Below, piece after piece: positions 43,019 to 51,659 of a stretch of 64,000 bases of DNA. This DNA is from JBFXAF01 sp050184585 (lineage in GTDB: Bacteria; Pseudomonadota; Alphaproteobacteria; Rhizobiales; Rhizobiaceae): NCBI GenBank assembly GCA_050184585.1, contig JBFXAF010000005.1, positions 280,033 to 344,032 on the forward strand, read 5' to 3'. Numbering within the stretch: the stretch's first letter is position 1; every line of letters begins with the position of its first letter. The notes under the pieces were generated by a model that saw only the letters and a program-made list of their open reading frames with translations, ran no database searches and was not told the DNA's origin. The position numbers and the translations under genes were made by a program.

Positions 43019-43804
43019 TCAGGCTTTCCTGAAGTTCGGCGCGCGCTTCTCGCGGAATGCCGCGACGCCTTCCTTGTGCTCGGGCGTGGTGTAGGCGAGC
43101 GTCTGGGCGTAGCTCTCGTATTCCAGCATCTGCTCGAGCGTCGATGTCGAAGACTTGTTGAGCAACGTCTTGATCATCGAGAGCGCGGTCGGCGGACCGG
43201 CGGCGATTTCGGACGCAAGCTTGCGCGCTTCGTCCATCAGCTTGTCGGCCGGAACGACGTGATTGGCGATGCCGAGGGCCAGCGCCTGCTGCGCATCGAT
43301 CTTCTTCGCCGTGAAGCAGAGTTCCTTGGCCTTGTTCAGGCCGACGACGCGGGTCAGCAGATGCAAGCCGCCGAGGTCCGGCACGAGGCCGAGCCGGGTG
43401 AATATCTGGCTGAACACGGCCGCTTCGCTGGCGATGATGATGTCGGCGGCCAACGCGATGTTGAAGCCCGCTCCGACAGCCGCCCCGTTGACGGCCGCAA
43501 TGACCGGCTTCTCCAGGTTGATCAGCGGCCTCAGGATGTCGGCAAGGATCCAGCGGTGCCGCGCGCGGCGCGCGAGCAACGCCATGTCGGGGTTCATCGA
43601 CTTCACATCGGCGCCGGCGCAGAAGCCCCGCCCCGCCCCGGTGATGATGACCGCGCCGACCGTTTCATCGGCGGCGATGTCCCGGATAAGGCCCTGCATC
43701 TCGCGGTAGAACTGGTCGTTCGTGGCGTTCATTGCCTCCGGACGGTTGAACGTCACGGTCGCGACGCCGTCCGTTAGGTCGTAGAGGATCGTCTCAAACG
43801 CCAC
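43019..43804 (-). CDS. enoyl-CoA hydratase/isomerase-family protein (2)
   Basis: A 261-residue crotonase: GAGRGFCAGADVKSM and VNGAAVGAGFNIALAADIIIA form the oxyanion hole; the active-site stretch FSQIFTRLGLVPDLGGLHLL has the Asp-type arrangement of PaaG-like isomerases/hydratases instead of the classical Glu pair. GTG 43804 is chosen because a GGAGAC site precedes it by 9 bp. It follows CoA ligase 2 and precedes the dehydrogenase pair. Confidence 0.9.
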   Translation of the reverse strand: MAFETILYDLTDGVATVTFNRPEAMNATNDQFYREMQGLIRDIAADETVGAVIITGAGRGFCAGADVKSMNPDMALLARRARHRWILADILRPLINLEKPVIAAVNGAAVGAGFNIALAADIIIASEAAVFSQIFTRLGLVPDLGGLHLLTRVVGLNKAKELCFTAKKIDAQQALALGIANHVVPADKLMDEARKLASEIAAGPPTALSMIKTLLNKSSTSTLEQMLEYESYAQTLAYTTPEHKEGVAAFREKRAPNFRKA

Positions 43805-43858
43805 TGCTTTGTCTCCTTGCACACGATGGAAGCGGAAAGATCGACCGAGGGTCCGCGT

Positions 43859-45400
43859 TCATTGCGCCCGCAGCCCGCGCCTGAGGATCTTTCCGGTCGG
43901 TCCCTTCGGCAGCTCCTGGAGGAAATGAACCGCCGCCGGCACCTTGAAATAGGCCAGCTCTTCCTTGCATTTGGCGATCAGCGTTTCGGCGCTGACCGTT
44001 GCACCCGGCTTCATGGCCACATAGGCAACCGGGACCTCACCAAGCGAGTCGTCGGGGGCGCCGATGACGGCCACCTCGCTCACGCCCGGTACGTGGTAGA
44101 TCACTTCCTCGATATCAGCCGGATAGATGTTCTGGCCTCCGCGGATGATGACATCCTTCTTGCGGTCGACGATGTAGCCGTGGCCACCGTCGTCGAACAT
44201 GCCCAGGTCGCCCGTGTGCAGCCATCCGTCGGCAAGTGCGGCGGCCGTGTCGTCCGGCATCTTGTAATAGCCCAGCATCACGTTGGCGCCGCGCATGCAG
44301 ATCTCGCCGACCTCGCCGGGCGCGGCGTCCGTGCCGTCTTCCTTAACCATGCGGAGTTCGACGCCGGGCAGTATCCTGCCGATAGACTTCGGCCGTTTGA
44401 CCCGGCCTTCCTCATCCAGCTCGATGTGCTCCAGCGTGGCGATCGCCGTGCCTTCGGTGAGGCCGTAGCCCGTCATTACGACGGTGTCCCGGCCCATGAA
44501 GGCGTAGATGCGTTCAAGCAGCGCGGCAGGCACAGGCGCTGCGCCCGTCATGATGCGCGAGATGGAACTGAGGTCGTGGTTCCTGGCCTCCGGGTGATCG
44601 AACAGCTTCTGCAGCATGGTCGGTACGCCGGGAAAGAAGGTGCAGCGATACACCTCGATCAGCTTGATGCACTCCTCGGGGTCGAAGCGCTGCATCAGGA
44701 CCATCGTGCCGCCGGTGACCATAAGGGCGTTGATGCACTGGTTGAGGCCGAACGTGTTGTAGAGGGGAAGCGCGCAGAGCGTCACCGTCTTCTCGTCGAG
44801 TCCGAGCCACTCCGGTGTCGAATCGTAGTTGAAGCCGATGTTGGCGAGTGTCAGCATGACGCCCTTGGCCTTACCGGTCGTCGCGCTGGTGTTGAGCATC
44901 AAGCCGACGGCGCTGTCCGGGATCTGCACCGGCGCGTCGAGCGTGGCGCCGGCCATGTCGAGGTCGTGGGCAGACGCCAAGCGAGGGTCAGTTGCGGGAT
45001 CGACTGCACCGAGGACGAAGACCGCCTTCAGCGTTTCCGTGCCCGTCGTCCCGACTTCCGGCAGCCGCTCGACGAACTCCTCGCCCATCACCAGGAATTG
45101 CAGATCGCAGCTCGACACGGCATGGGCGAGTTCGTTGCGCCGGTAGAAGATGTTGAGCGGCGAGACGATGGCGCCGAGCGCGAAGATCGCCTGCTGGAAG
45201 AAGATGAACTCCGGCCGCGAATGCATCATCAAGCCGACGCGCGTGCCGACCCCGACGCCCGCCGAGGACAGACCGCCGGCGAGGCGCTGCACCCGCCGCG
45301 CGATGTCGGCAAACGAGTACTTCTCGCCGTCGAACACGAGGGCGACCTTGTCGCCCCGCTCGCGAGCCTGCCGGAACAGATGGTCGGCGAGATTTGCCAC
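43859..45400 (-). CDS. AMP-binding acyl-CoA ligase, ligase 2
   Basis: A 513-residue ANL enzyme. P-loop LNTSATTGKAKGVML, the GYGLTEGTAI motif, HTGDLGMFDDGG, and C-terminal ELPKGPTGKILRRGLRA with the catalytic Lys are complete. It probably activates the acid that enters the operon's beta-oxidation-like steps. It is separated from the MBL gene by 5 bp and from the hydratase by about 55 bp. Confidence 0.92.
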   Translation of the reverse strand: MANLADHLFRQARERGDKVALVFDGEKYSFADIARRVQRLAGGLSSAGVGVGTRVGLMMHSRPEFIFFQQAIFALGAIVSPLNIFYRRNELAHAVSSCDLQFLVMGEEFVERLPEVGTTGTETLKAVFVLGAVDPATDPRLASAHDLDMAGATLDAPVQIPDSAVGLMLNTSATTGKAKGVMLTLANIGFNYDSTPEWLGLDEKTVTLCALPLYNTFGLNQCINALMVTGGTMVLMQRFDPEECIKLIEVYRCTFFPGVPTMLQKLFDHPEARNHDLSSISRIMTGAAPVPAALLERIYAFMGRDTVVMTGYGLTEGTAIATLEHIELDEEGRVKRPKSIGRILPGVELRMVKEDGTDAAPGEVGEICMRGANVMLGYYKMPDDTAAALADGWLHTGDLGMFDDGGHGYIVDRKKDVIIRGGQNIYPADIEEVIYHVPGVSEVAVIGAPDDSLGEVPVAYVAMKPGATVSAETLIAKCKEELAYFKVPAAVHFLQELPKGPTGKILRRGLRAQ

Positions 45401-45405
45401 GGCCG

Positions 45406-46230
45406 TTACTCGGCCGCCCTGTCGTGCGGAACATACGTGAGGTCGTCCTCGATGGAAGACGGGCCCTCGAACCAGTCCCGAGGCATGACCTTGGGGATCC
45501 GGAAATCATGCGCCGGCACGACGATGTCCGATGCCGCCTTCACCTTGGCCATGCTGCCGACATAGGTCGGTTCGCTCTCGCTGCGGATCGAGCCCGGCAG
45601 GAATCCGCCGGCCATGAAGCGCATCGGCGCATGCGTCGCGCGCGGGTCGGCTGGATGCCATGAACGGTAGTGGTCGCCGAGATCGGAAACCAGCGCCGCC
45701 TTGCCCTTCTCCGTCGTGACGACGACGACCTGCATGCCAGGCGTGTGGCCAGGGGCCTTCAGCAGCGTGATGCCGTCCATCAGGCCAACGTCGCCATCGA
45801 CCAGCCGGAACTCGGACGGGCGCTTGCGCTGGAGCAGGCCTATCACCGTCTCCTTGAAATAGTAGATCCGTTGCGTGGCGACAGGGTCGATCGCGTGGAA
45901 CACCTCGTCCCGCTGCACCACGACACAGGCCTTCGGAAACAGGTCGAGGTTCCAGGCATGGTCGAAATGCAGGTGGGTCGGGATGACGATGTCGATCGCC
46001 TCGGGTGAGGTGCCCGCGGCTGCCAACGCGGCGCGAAGAGACTCGTGGCCGCCGCCCTCGCCGTCGACCTTGAGCCTCGCCTTCACTTCGGCCGCACTCG
46101 GCATGCCGCTGTCGACGAGGATGCGGGTCGTACCGTCGGTGACGTACCACGCATGGATCGGGTCGCGCAGCATCCCTCCCCCATGCGGGATCAGGAGTTC
46201 GCCAAGGCGAAGCGTATGAATTTCGAACAC
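45406..46230 (-). CDS. metallo-beta-lactamase-fold hydrolase (2), AHL-lactonase-like
   Basis: A 274-residue MBL protein with zinc motif HLHFDHAWN, the AiiA-type Tyr/His context, KAPGHTPGM, LVSDLGDHY and a terminal PAHDFRIP His. N-acyl-homoserine lactonases share this layout, but within a CoA operon a lactone or thioester intermediate is the more likely substrate. It lies between the DUF35 gene and CoA ligase 2. Confidence 0.87.
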   Translation of the reverse strand: MFEIHTLRLGELLIPHGGGMLRDPIHAWYVTDGTTRILVDSGMPSAAEVKARLKVDGEGGGHESLRAALAAAGTSPEAIDIVIPTHLHFDHAWNLDLFPKACVVVQRDEVFHAIDPVATQRIYYFKETVIGLLQRKRPSEFRLVDGDVGLMDGITLLKAPGHTPGMQVVVVTTEKGKAALVSDLGDHYRSWHPADPRATHAPMRFMAGGFLPGSIRSESEPTYVGSMAKVKAASDIVVPAHDFRIPKVMPRDWFEGPSSIEDDLTYVPHDRAAE

Positions 46231-46260
46231 GATCGAGGCTCCTCCACCGTCGACCCGTTG

Positions 46261-47211
46261 CTAGCTGTCTTCCTTCTCGCCGTCGATGACCTCGAAATGC
46301 GAGATGTCGCCCAGCGATCCGGTCGGCTCACCATCACGCCACACGGCGCGTACGCGAGTACCCGGCTTTACCAGTTCCTTCGCCCGGCTCATGTCGATAC
46401 CGGCGATGTTGTGGATCAAACGTGTCAGCGCGCCGTCAAGGATGATCTCGGCGTAGATGTAAGGAGGCGGCTGCTTCTGCCCGAGGAACTGCAGGTGGAT
46501 GACCGACATGGCGCGCACGGTGCCGGTCTGCTTCACCTCGACCCAGGTGCCGGTCTTCTTGTGCGTGATGTCATCCAGTTCGCGCGGCGGCAGGAGCGCG
46601 CCCTCGCCGTTCGAGGTGCGCACGCCCATGATGCGGCGGTTGGTCTTGATCTCATCGAACAGGCGTCCGTAATACGGGCCAAAGGCGTGCTCGTAGTGCA
46701 GGTCGAGCTTGTACGGGATCGCCTCGATCGGCGACGGGGTGACGTCGAGCGCCTTTACCTTCCCGACCGGAGCATCCGGCGCGGGCTTGAAACCCTCGAT
46801 CGCCAAGATGCTGTGTTCCGGCGCGCTGTCGGCCCAGACCGCTTCGACGCGCAACCCGACCTTCAACTCATCATACGTCGCGCCGAGGATCTGGTGCGGA
46901 AAGTCGAAGTCGGCTCCGTCGATGCGGATCAGACCTATGATACCGGCCTCGGTCTCCGTGAAACCGTTGAGCACACCGGTCGATGGCGCCTCGACCAAGT
47001 CGAACTCGCTGTCGCCGCTCTTCGGGCAGAAATCCTGCGCCGGCACCAAGACCATTCCGCTCCCCTTGAAGCGACTGCCGACGATGCGCCTGTTCGCCAG
47101 TTCGCCGAGGAACGCGCTGGCTGCCCGGCCGGGCGTCAGCGTGTAGGGCATGGAAAGGTCGCTCTTGAAAGGAGCGAGGTCGTGCGGGAAGGTGTCCGGC
47201 ATGGAGAGCAT
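46261..47211 (-). CDS. double DUF35 OB-fold acyl-CoA-associated protein
   Basis: A 316-residue protein with two DUF35-type OB folds: the first around LVEAPSTGVLNGFTETEAGIIGLIRIDGADFDFPHQIL..VGLRVEAVW, the second around WVEVKQTGTVRAMSVIHLQFLG..YIYAEIILDGALTRLIHNI..PGTRVRAVW. The N-terminal zinc ribbon is reduced to a single FCPKSGD. ATG 47211 follows a GGAAGGA site. DUF35 proteins such as ChsH2 bind thiolase-like aldolases such as Ltp2; the two thiolase-like genes lie directly upstream, so a complex with them is likely. Confidence 0.85.
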   Translation of the reverse strand: MLSMPDTFPHDLAPFKSDLSMPYTLTPGRAASAFLGELANRRIVGSRFKGSGMVLVPAQDFCPKSGDSEFDLVEAPSTGVLNGFTETEAGIIGLIRIDGADFDFPHQILGATYDELKVGLRVEAVWADSAPEHSILAIEGFKPAPDAPVGKVKALDVTPSPIEAIPYKLDLHYEHAFGPYYGRLFDEIKTNRRIMGVRTSNGEGALLPPRELDDITHKKTGTWVEVKQTGTVRAMSVIHLQFLGQKQPPPYIYAEIILDGALTRLIHNIAGIDMSRAKELVKPGTRVRAVWRDGEPTGSLGDISHFEVIDGEKEDS

Positions 47212-47225
47212 CGTGGTTCCTTCCG

Positions 47226-48377
47226 CTATGCGCTGAGCACGGCGACGCCGCGCAGATTGGCCCAGCCGCCCCCGGACTGCGCAAGGGCCATCTTGGCGCC
47301 CGGCACCTGCATGTCGCCGGCCTTGCCCATGACCTGCGACGCCGCCTCGATGACGCGAATCAGGCCGGCAGCGCCGATCGGATTCGCGCCGAGACACCCG
47401 CCTGACGGATTGACGGGGATGTCGCCGTCCATCTGCGTCGCACCCGACTTCATGAATTCAGCCGCCTCACCCGGGGCGCAAAGACCCAGGCTCTCGTAGT
47501 AGCTCAACTCGAAGCAGGTGTAGGGCTCCTGCACCTCGACCACGTCGAACTGGCGGCGCGGGTTGGTGATGCCCGCGGCCCGGTAGATGCGGCGGGCCGC
47601 GATCGCCAACGGTTCAGAGACGAGAAGCGACCGCTCGGGTGCGTTGTCCGCCTCGCAGAAATACCCCATGCCGCGAATCCACGCCGGACGATCGGTCGAC
47701 TTCGCCGCCATCTTTTCGGACGACAGCACGATCGCGGCGGCGCCGTCGGAGATCGGCGGCACGTCGAGCAGCTTGATCGGCCAGGCGAGCGGCTTCGAGT
47801 TCATCACCTCGTCGACGGTGACTTCCTTCTTCACATGGGCGTGCGGATTCTTCATCGCGTTCTTGCGGTTCTTGACCGCCACCATCGCCGCGGCCTCTTC
47901 CGTATGACCCAGCACGTCCATGCGCGCGCGCCAGTAGGCAGCCGAGAAGCCCATGATGCCGACGGCGAACTCGCGACCCCAGAACGGGTCGTAGAGTGTC
48001 GAGATCGAATATTGAAGTGCGCCCTCTGATAGCTTGTCGTAGGCGACGATCAGGACGCGGTCGGCGAAGCCGCCGGATATCTGGTAATATCCCGCGAGCG
48101 CACCGGCGAGCCCCGTGCCGCCGCCCGAGGTGATGCGCACCAGAGGCTTCAACGATGCGCCAATCGCATCGGCGACCCACTTCTCGGGCTGGTTCACGGC
48201 GGCGAAGAGCACAGGGCCCGTCGCGACGATCACGGAATCGATGTCCTCGATTGTGAGCTTGGCATCGGCCAACGCCCGATCCACCGCTTCGCGCACGAGG
48301 CCAGCCTGGCTCACATCCGTGCGACGGCGGGAATGGTGCGTCTGGCCGACGCCGACGATACCGACATGACGGCCCAT
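47226..48377 (-). CDS. thiolase-like protein without nucleophilic Cys (lipid-transfer/aldolase type), 1
   Basis: A 383-residue thiolase-fold protein. It starts MGRHVGIVGVGQTHHSRRR. Where thiolases have the nucleophile Cys it reads VRITSGGGTGLAGALAGY, and the His block is NPSGGCLGANPIGAAG (GHP replaced by GAN); the second Cys is absent in LAQSGGGWANLRG. This pattern is that of SCP-x/Ltp2-like proteins, some of which are retro-aldolases partnered with DUF35. ATG 48377 has a GGAGG site 10 bp upstream. It neighbours the DUF35 gene. Confidence 0.88.
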   Translation of the reverse strand: MGRHVGIVGVGQTHHSRRRTDVSQAGLVREAVDRALADAKLTIEDIDSVIVATGPVLFAAVNQPEKWVADAIGASLKPLVRITSGGGTGLAGALAGYYQISGGFADRVLIVAYDKLSEGALQYSISTLYDPFWGREFAVGIMGFSAAYWRARMDVLGHTEEAAAMVAVKNRKNAMKNPHAHVKKEVTVDEVMNSKPLAWPIKLLDVPPISDGAAAIVLSSEKMAAKSTDRPAWIRGMGYFCEADNAPERSLLVSEPLAIAARRIYRAAGITNPRRQFDVVEVQEPYTCFELSYYESLGLCAPGEAAEFMKSGATQMDGDIPVNPSGGCLGANPIGAAGLIRVIEAASQVMGKAGDMQVPGAKMALAQSGGGWANLRGVAVLSA

Positions 48378-48382
48378 GACGA

Positions 48383-49501
48383 TCAAACCTCCAGAGTAAC
48401 GACGCAGTGCGTTTGCATGCCGACGCCGCCGGCGCCGTGGGCGATGGCCGTCGAGGGCGACTTCAGCCCGTAGACGGATGGATAGGTTAGCTGCCGGGCG
48501 GCCTCGCTGAGCCGCACCAGCCCGGTCGCCATGATCGGATCGGCCGGAAGCGATCCGCCGGAGCGATTGACCGCGATCTTTCCGTCGTCGAGCAGGTCCA
48601 TGCCGCGCCCTGCCTTTGCCAAGCCGAGCGACTCCGAGACCATGAAGTCCGTCACCGCGCTCGATGCGCTGAACTCGGCGATGTCGGGCGCCGGCTTTGT
48701 CCAGCCGGCGCGCTTGTAGGCGGACTTCGCCGCAACGTCGCAGGCTTCGAGCGTGCCGGCCTTGCGGGTAGCGAATGAATGCTTGTCCGCCGATGCCCCC
48801 ATGCCAGTCACCCAGACTGGCGTGCGCGAGGCACGGCGTGCGATGTTCTCAGACGCGATTAGCAAAGCCACCGCACCGTCGACCGGTCGAGACATCATCA
48901 ACTTCGTCAGCGGACGTGCGGCGTTTCCGGCGCCGATGATGGCGTTTTCGTCCGGAACGGAGTCGATCTCGACCCGGCCGCCTGAAGCCGCGTCGCGCCA
49001 GCGGCGTTCCACCAATCTGGCCAGTTGACGATCCGCGACTCCGTGATCGGCCGCATAGCGCTGCGCCTGCATGCCGCTCGCCGCGCGATGCTCGAAACCG
49101 ACCGGGCGCTGATAGAACGGCTCAACCTGCGTCGCATAGAAGGCGTGATGGTCGGATTCAGAGGGCTTCGAATAGGCGATGAGCAGGCCGAGGTCGGCGG
49201 CGCCCGAGGCGATCTTCGTGACGCCGTAGAGCGCAGCCCAAAGCCCGTCCTCCTCGATGCGGGATTCCTCCTTGTGATGCGCGCCCATCGCGCCGAGGAA
49301 GCCGCAGTTGGAAATCGAACGGCCGTCGAGCACATCACTGCCGGAATCGAAGACGAAGTCCACATCGTCGAGCGTCAGGCCCGTCCCCTTGAAGACGTCG
49401 GTGACGACGGCGGAGATCAGATCGATATGCTGCGCGCCGCTCCAGTTCCGAACGAGTTCGGTCTGCGCCGAAGAAATCACTGCAACCCGGTTTGCCGCCA
49501 T
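48383..49501 (-). CDS. thiolase-like protein without catalytic residues, 2
   Basis: A 372-residue thiolase-fold protein, more degenerate than its neighbour. The nucleophile region reads ESRIEEDGLWAALYGVTKIASGAADLGLL and the C-terminal loop NRSGGSLPADPIMATGLVRL; no Cys-His-Cys set is present. It is the first gene of the ten-gene operon 49501-38680. The start ATG 49501 removes an upstream Gly/Pro-rich extension. It may form a heteromer with thiolase-like protein 1. Confidence 0.85.
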   Translation of the reverse strand: MAANRVAVISSAQTELVRNWSGAQHIDLISAVVTDVFKGTGLTLDDVDFVFDSGSDVLDGRSISNCGFLGAMGAHHKEESRIEEDGLWAALYGVTKIASGAADLGLLIAYSKPSESDHHAFYATQVEPFYQRPVGFEHRAASGMQAQRYAADHGVADRQLARLVERRWRDAASGGRVEIDSVPDENAIIGAGNAARPLTKLMMSRPVDGAVALLIASENIARRASRTPVWVTGMGASADKHSFATRKAGTLEACDVAAKSAYKRAGWTKPAPDIAEFSASSAVTDFMVSESLGLAKAGRGMDLLDDGKIAVNRSGGSLPADPIMATGLVRLSEAARQLTYPSVYGLKSPSTAIAHGAGGVGMQTHCVVTLEV

Positions 49502-49642
49502 GTTTCCTATCCCTGGCAAGGTAGGTCCGGGCGGACCACCGTTGCATCGCTTGCCCGCAAGGACATCCGCGACTGCCGTCGCCTCGCCTTGCATCCTTGG
49601 CAACTGTAATGAGCCCGGGCGCCAACCCTGTCAAGCAAGAAG

Positions 49643-49657
49643 TCGATTTTTTATCGG
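49643..49657 (-). promoter_or_regulatory. variant operator-like palindrome, site G
   Basis: Read toward the thiolase-like operon: CCGAT-AAAAA-ATCGA. Same 5-5-5 geometry as the other sites but with ATCG-type inner bases. It lies 142 bp from the start at 49501, so it is the least certain member of the set together with site I. Confidence 0.35.
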
Positions 49658-49886
49658 TTTTCAGGAAGCTTTCCGAGTGCTGCCGAGATGAGGCGAGTTA
49701 GCGCCTGCACCCGCTAATGGTTCGCGCGCGCGAGGCGCGACGTCCCGACGGACATCGTTGTCGTAGGCCTTGGTCAGCAAACTCAATGTCTTGCTTGCCA
49801 AGCTGTCGAGGAACGCAACCGGTTCTTCGGACTGCATCGAATGCCGGGATTGACCTCGCAGGATGGCGGGGCTACACCAGATTATC

Positions 49887-49901
49887 CGAAATCGCTTCGG
49901 T
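49887..49901 (+). promoter_or_regulatory. perfect operator-like palindrome, site F
   Basis: CCGAA-ATCGC-TTCGG, with both half-sites fully inverted, 54 bp upstream of the MaoC-type gene at 49955, whose operon includes the TetR regulator gene. It is the best candidate autoregulatory operator. Confidence 0.6.
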
Positions 49902-49954
49902 TTCTTGTGCCGAGGCCGGTTGTGTTCCGTTGCTGAGGAACTGGCGGCAAGCCG

Positions 49955-50815
49955 ATGCCCTTGGACTATGATTTCCTGACTGGTCTCGTTCCGCTCGAAG
50001 TCGAGCATGACTTCACCGTGAACGACACGATTCTCTACGCGCTCGGCATTGGCGCCGGACTTGCCGCAACGACCGACGACGATCTGCGATTTGTCTACGA
50101 GTCGGGTCTACAGGCGCTGCCCACCATGGCAGCGGTCCTCGCCTATCCGGGCTTCTGGGCCCGCGACCCGAAGTACGGAATCACCTGGCAGAAGCTGCTG
50201 CATGTGGAGCAATCGATCGAAATCCATCAGCCGCTTCCCGTCGAGGGGCGCGTCCGCGGTGAAATGACCATCGACGAGATTTACGACCGCGGCGCCGAGA
50301 AGGGTGCGCTGATGCATTTCTCGCGCCGCATCTTCGACGCTGCCGGCATCCTCCTTGCCACCGTGCGCCAGGTGAACCTGCTGCGGGCCGACGGGGGCTT
50401 CGGCGGCCGGGCTGGCGCGCCACCGACGCCGCATGCGGTGCCGGACCGGACACCGGATGCCACGCTGGCCTTGCCGACCAGTCTGGACCAGGCGCTCATC
50501 TATCGATTGTCCGGCGACACGAACCCGTTGCATGCAGACCCGGCCGTGGCGAAGGCGGCGGGATTCGATCGTCCGATCCTTCATGGCCTCTGCAGCTTCG
50601 GCATTGCCGGGCGCGCGGCGCTGAAAGTGCTTTGCGACAACGACCCAGCACGCCTGCGTCGTCTCGACGTACGCTTCTCGAGCCCCGTCTTTCCCGGCGA
50701 GACGATCGAAACCCGCATATGGCGGACCGGCGAAGAGACGGCGGCGATCGAAGCCTTCGCTTTGGAGCGTGGCGTCGCGGTCATGCGCAATGGCCTTGTC
50801 GAACATGCCGCCTGA
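49955..50815 (+). CDS. MaoC-type 2-enoyl-CoA hydratase (double hot-dog)
   Basis: A 286-residue protein with an N-terminal degenerate hot-dog half (residues 1-150) and a C-terminal half carrying the hydratase-2 motif YRLSGDTNPLHADPAVAKAAGFDRPILHGLC, with the catalytic Asp/His pair. The organisation matches the hydratase-2 domain of multifunctional enzyme 2. It probably hydrates a 2-enoyl-CoA to the (R)-3-hydroxyacyl-CoA, which the SDR gene 27 bp downstream could oxidise. Site F precedes it. Confidence 0.9.
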   Translation: MPLDYDFLTGLVPLEVEHDFTVNDTILYALGIGAGLAATTDDDLRFVYESGLQALPTMAAVLAYPGFWARDPKYGITWQKLLHVEQSIEIHQPLPVEGRVRGEMTIDEIYDRGAEKGALMHFSRRIFDAAGILLATVRQVNLLRADGGFGGRAGAPPTPHAVPDRTPDATLALPTSLDQALIYRLSGDTNPLHADPAVAKAAGFDRPILHGLCSFGIAGRAALKVLCDNDPARLRRLDVRFSSPVFPGETIETRIWRTGEETAAIEAFALERGVAVMRNGLVEHAA

Positions 50816-50842
50816 CCGCGGCGAGGAAGGGACTGTAACGGG

Positions 50843-51589
50843 ATGGACCTAGGACTGAAGGGACGCGCAGCGATCATAACGGGAGCGGCCCGCGGCATAG
50901 GCGCCGCGGTCGCGCGGAGGCTTGGCCGCGAAGGCGCCAAGATCGCCGTAGCCGACATCGAGCTCGAAGGGGCCGAGTCGACGGCGGCGGAACTGAAGGC
51001 CGACGGCATCGCCGCGATCGCGGTTGCCGCCGACGTGGTCGACGCAGCATCCGTGGAAGCGATGGTGGCGGCGACGATCGGTGCTTTTGGCAGCGTCGGC
51101 ATCCTCGTGAACAATGCCGGCTTCCAGCGCGACATGCGCATCGGCAAGATGGCCGAGGCGGACTGGGACAGCGTCGTCGACGTCATCCTCAAGGGCGCCT
51201 ATCTCTGCACCAAGGCCGCCCTGCCCTCGATGATCGACAGCAAATGGGGACGCGTCATCAACATGTCCTCGCGCGCGCACCTCGGCAATGCCGGGCAGGC
51301 CAACTACTCCGCCGCAAAGGCAGGACTGATCGGCTTCACCCGCGCGCTGGCGCTGGAAAACGGAAAATTCGGCGTCACGGTCAACGCCGTGGCGCCCGGC
51401 ATCGTGGAAACGCCTGCGATCCAGGCCCTGCCCCACTATCAGTCAGTAAAGGAAAACGCGGTGAGGACGACGCCGATCCAGCGCCTCGGAACTGTGGAAG
51501 ACGTGGCCGACGCTGTTGCATTCCTTGCGTCGGAGCGGGCCTCATACATTAGTGGTGAAGTATTGCACGTGACGGGGGGCAGGTATTGA
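50843..51589 (+). CDS. SDR-family 3-hydroxyacyl dehydrogenase/3-oxoacyl reductase (FabG-like)
   Basis: A 248-residue classical SDR: TGAARGIG cofactor motif, NNAGFQRD, catalytic Ser in MSSRAHLG and YSAAK (Tyr/Lys) all intact; the C-terminus ISGEVLHVTGGRY is FabG-like. Coupled with the upstream MaoC hydratase, it would act as the NAD(P)-linked dehydrogenase for an (R)-3-hydroxyacyl-CoA. Confidence 0.92.
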   Translation: MDLGLKGRAAIITGAARGIGAAVARRLGREGAKIAVADIELEGAESTAAELKADGIAAIAVAADVVDAASVEAMVAATIGAFGSVGILVNNAGFQRDMRIGKMAEADWDSVVDVILKGAYLCTKAALPSMIDSKWGRVINMSSRAHLGNAGQANYSAAKAGLIGFTRALALENGKFGVTVNAVAPGIVETPAIQALPHYQSVKENAVRTTPIQRLGTVEDVADAVAFLASERASYISGEVLHVTGGRY

Positions 51590-51659
51590 CGCAAGCCTCC
51601 TCGTCTCATCAACTCGGGAACGCCGCCTCATAGACAAAGGCGGCGGCGATGGGATCATC

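Larger units (their letters stand above)
49502..49954. other. 453-bp divergent control region between the two main catabolic operons
   Basis: No convincing gene lies here: the open frames are short and without recognisable similarity. The region is AT-richer than its surroundings and holds two palindromes of the shared operator type, a variant at 49643-49657 facing the leftward ten-gene operon and a perfect one at 49887-49901 facing the MaoC-SDR-TetR operon. Confidence 0.6.

Noticed and set aside
45406..46230. Quorum-quenching AHL lactonase
   Set aside because: Motifs fit the fold, but the gene is locked in a CoA-catabolic operon and no quorum-sensing gene is near, so the specific name is not supported.
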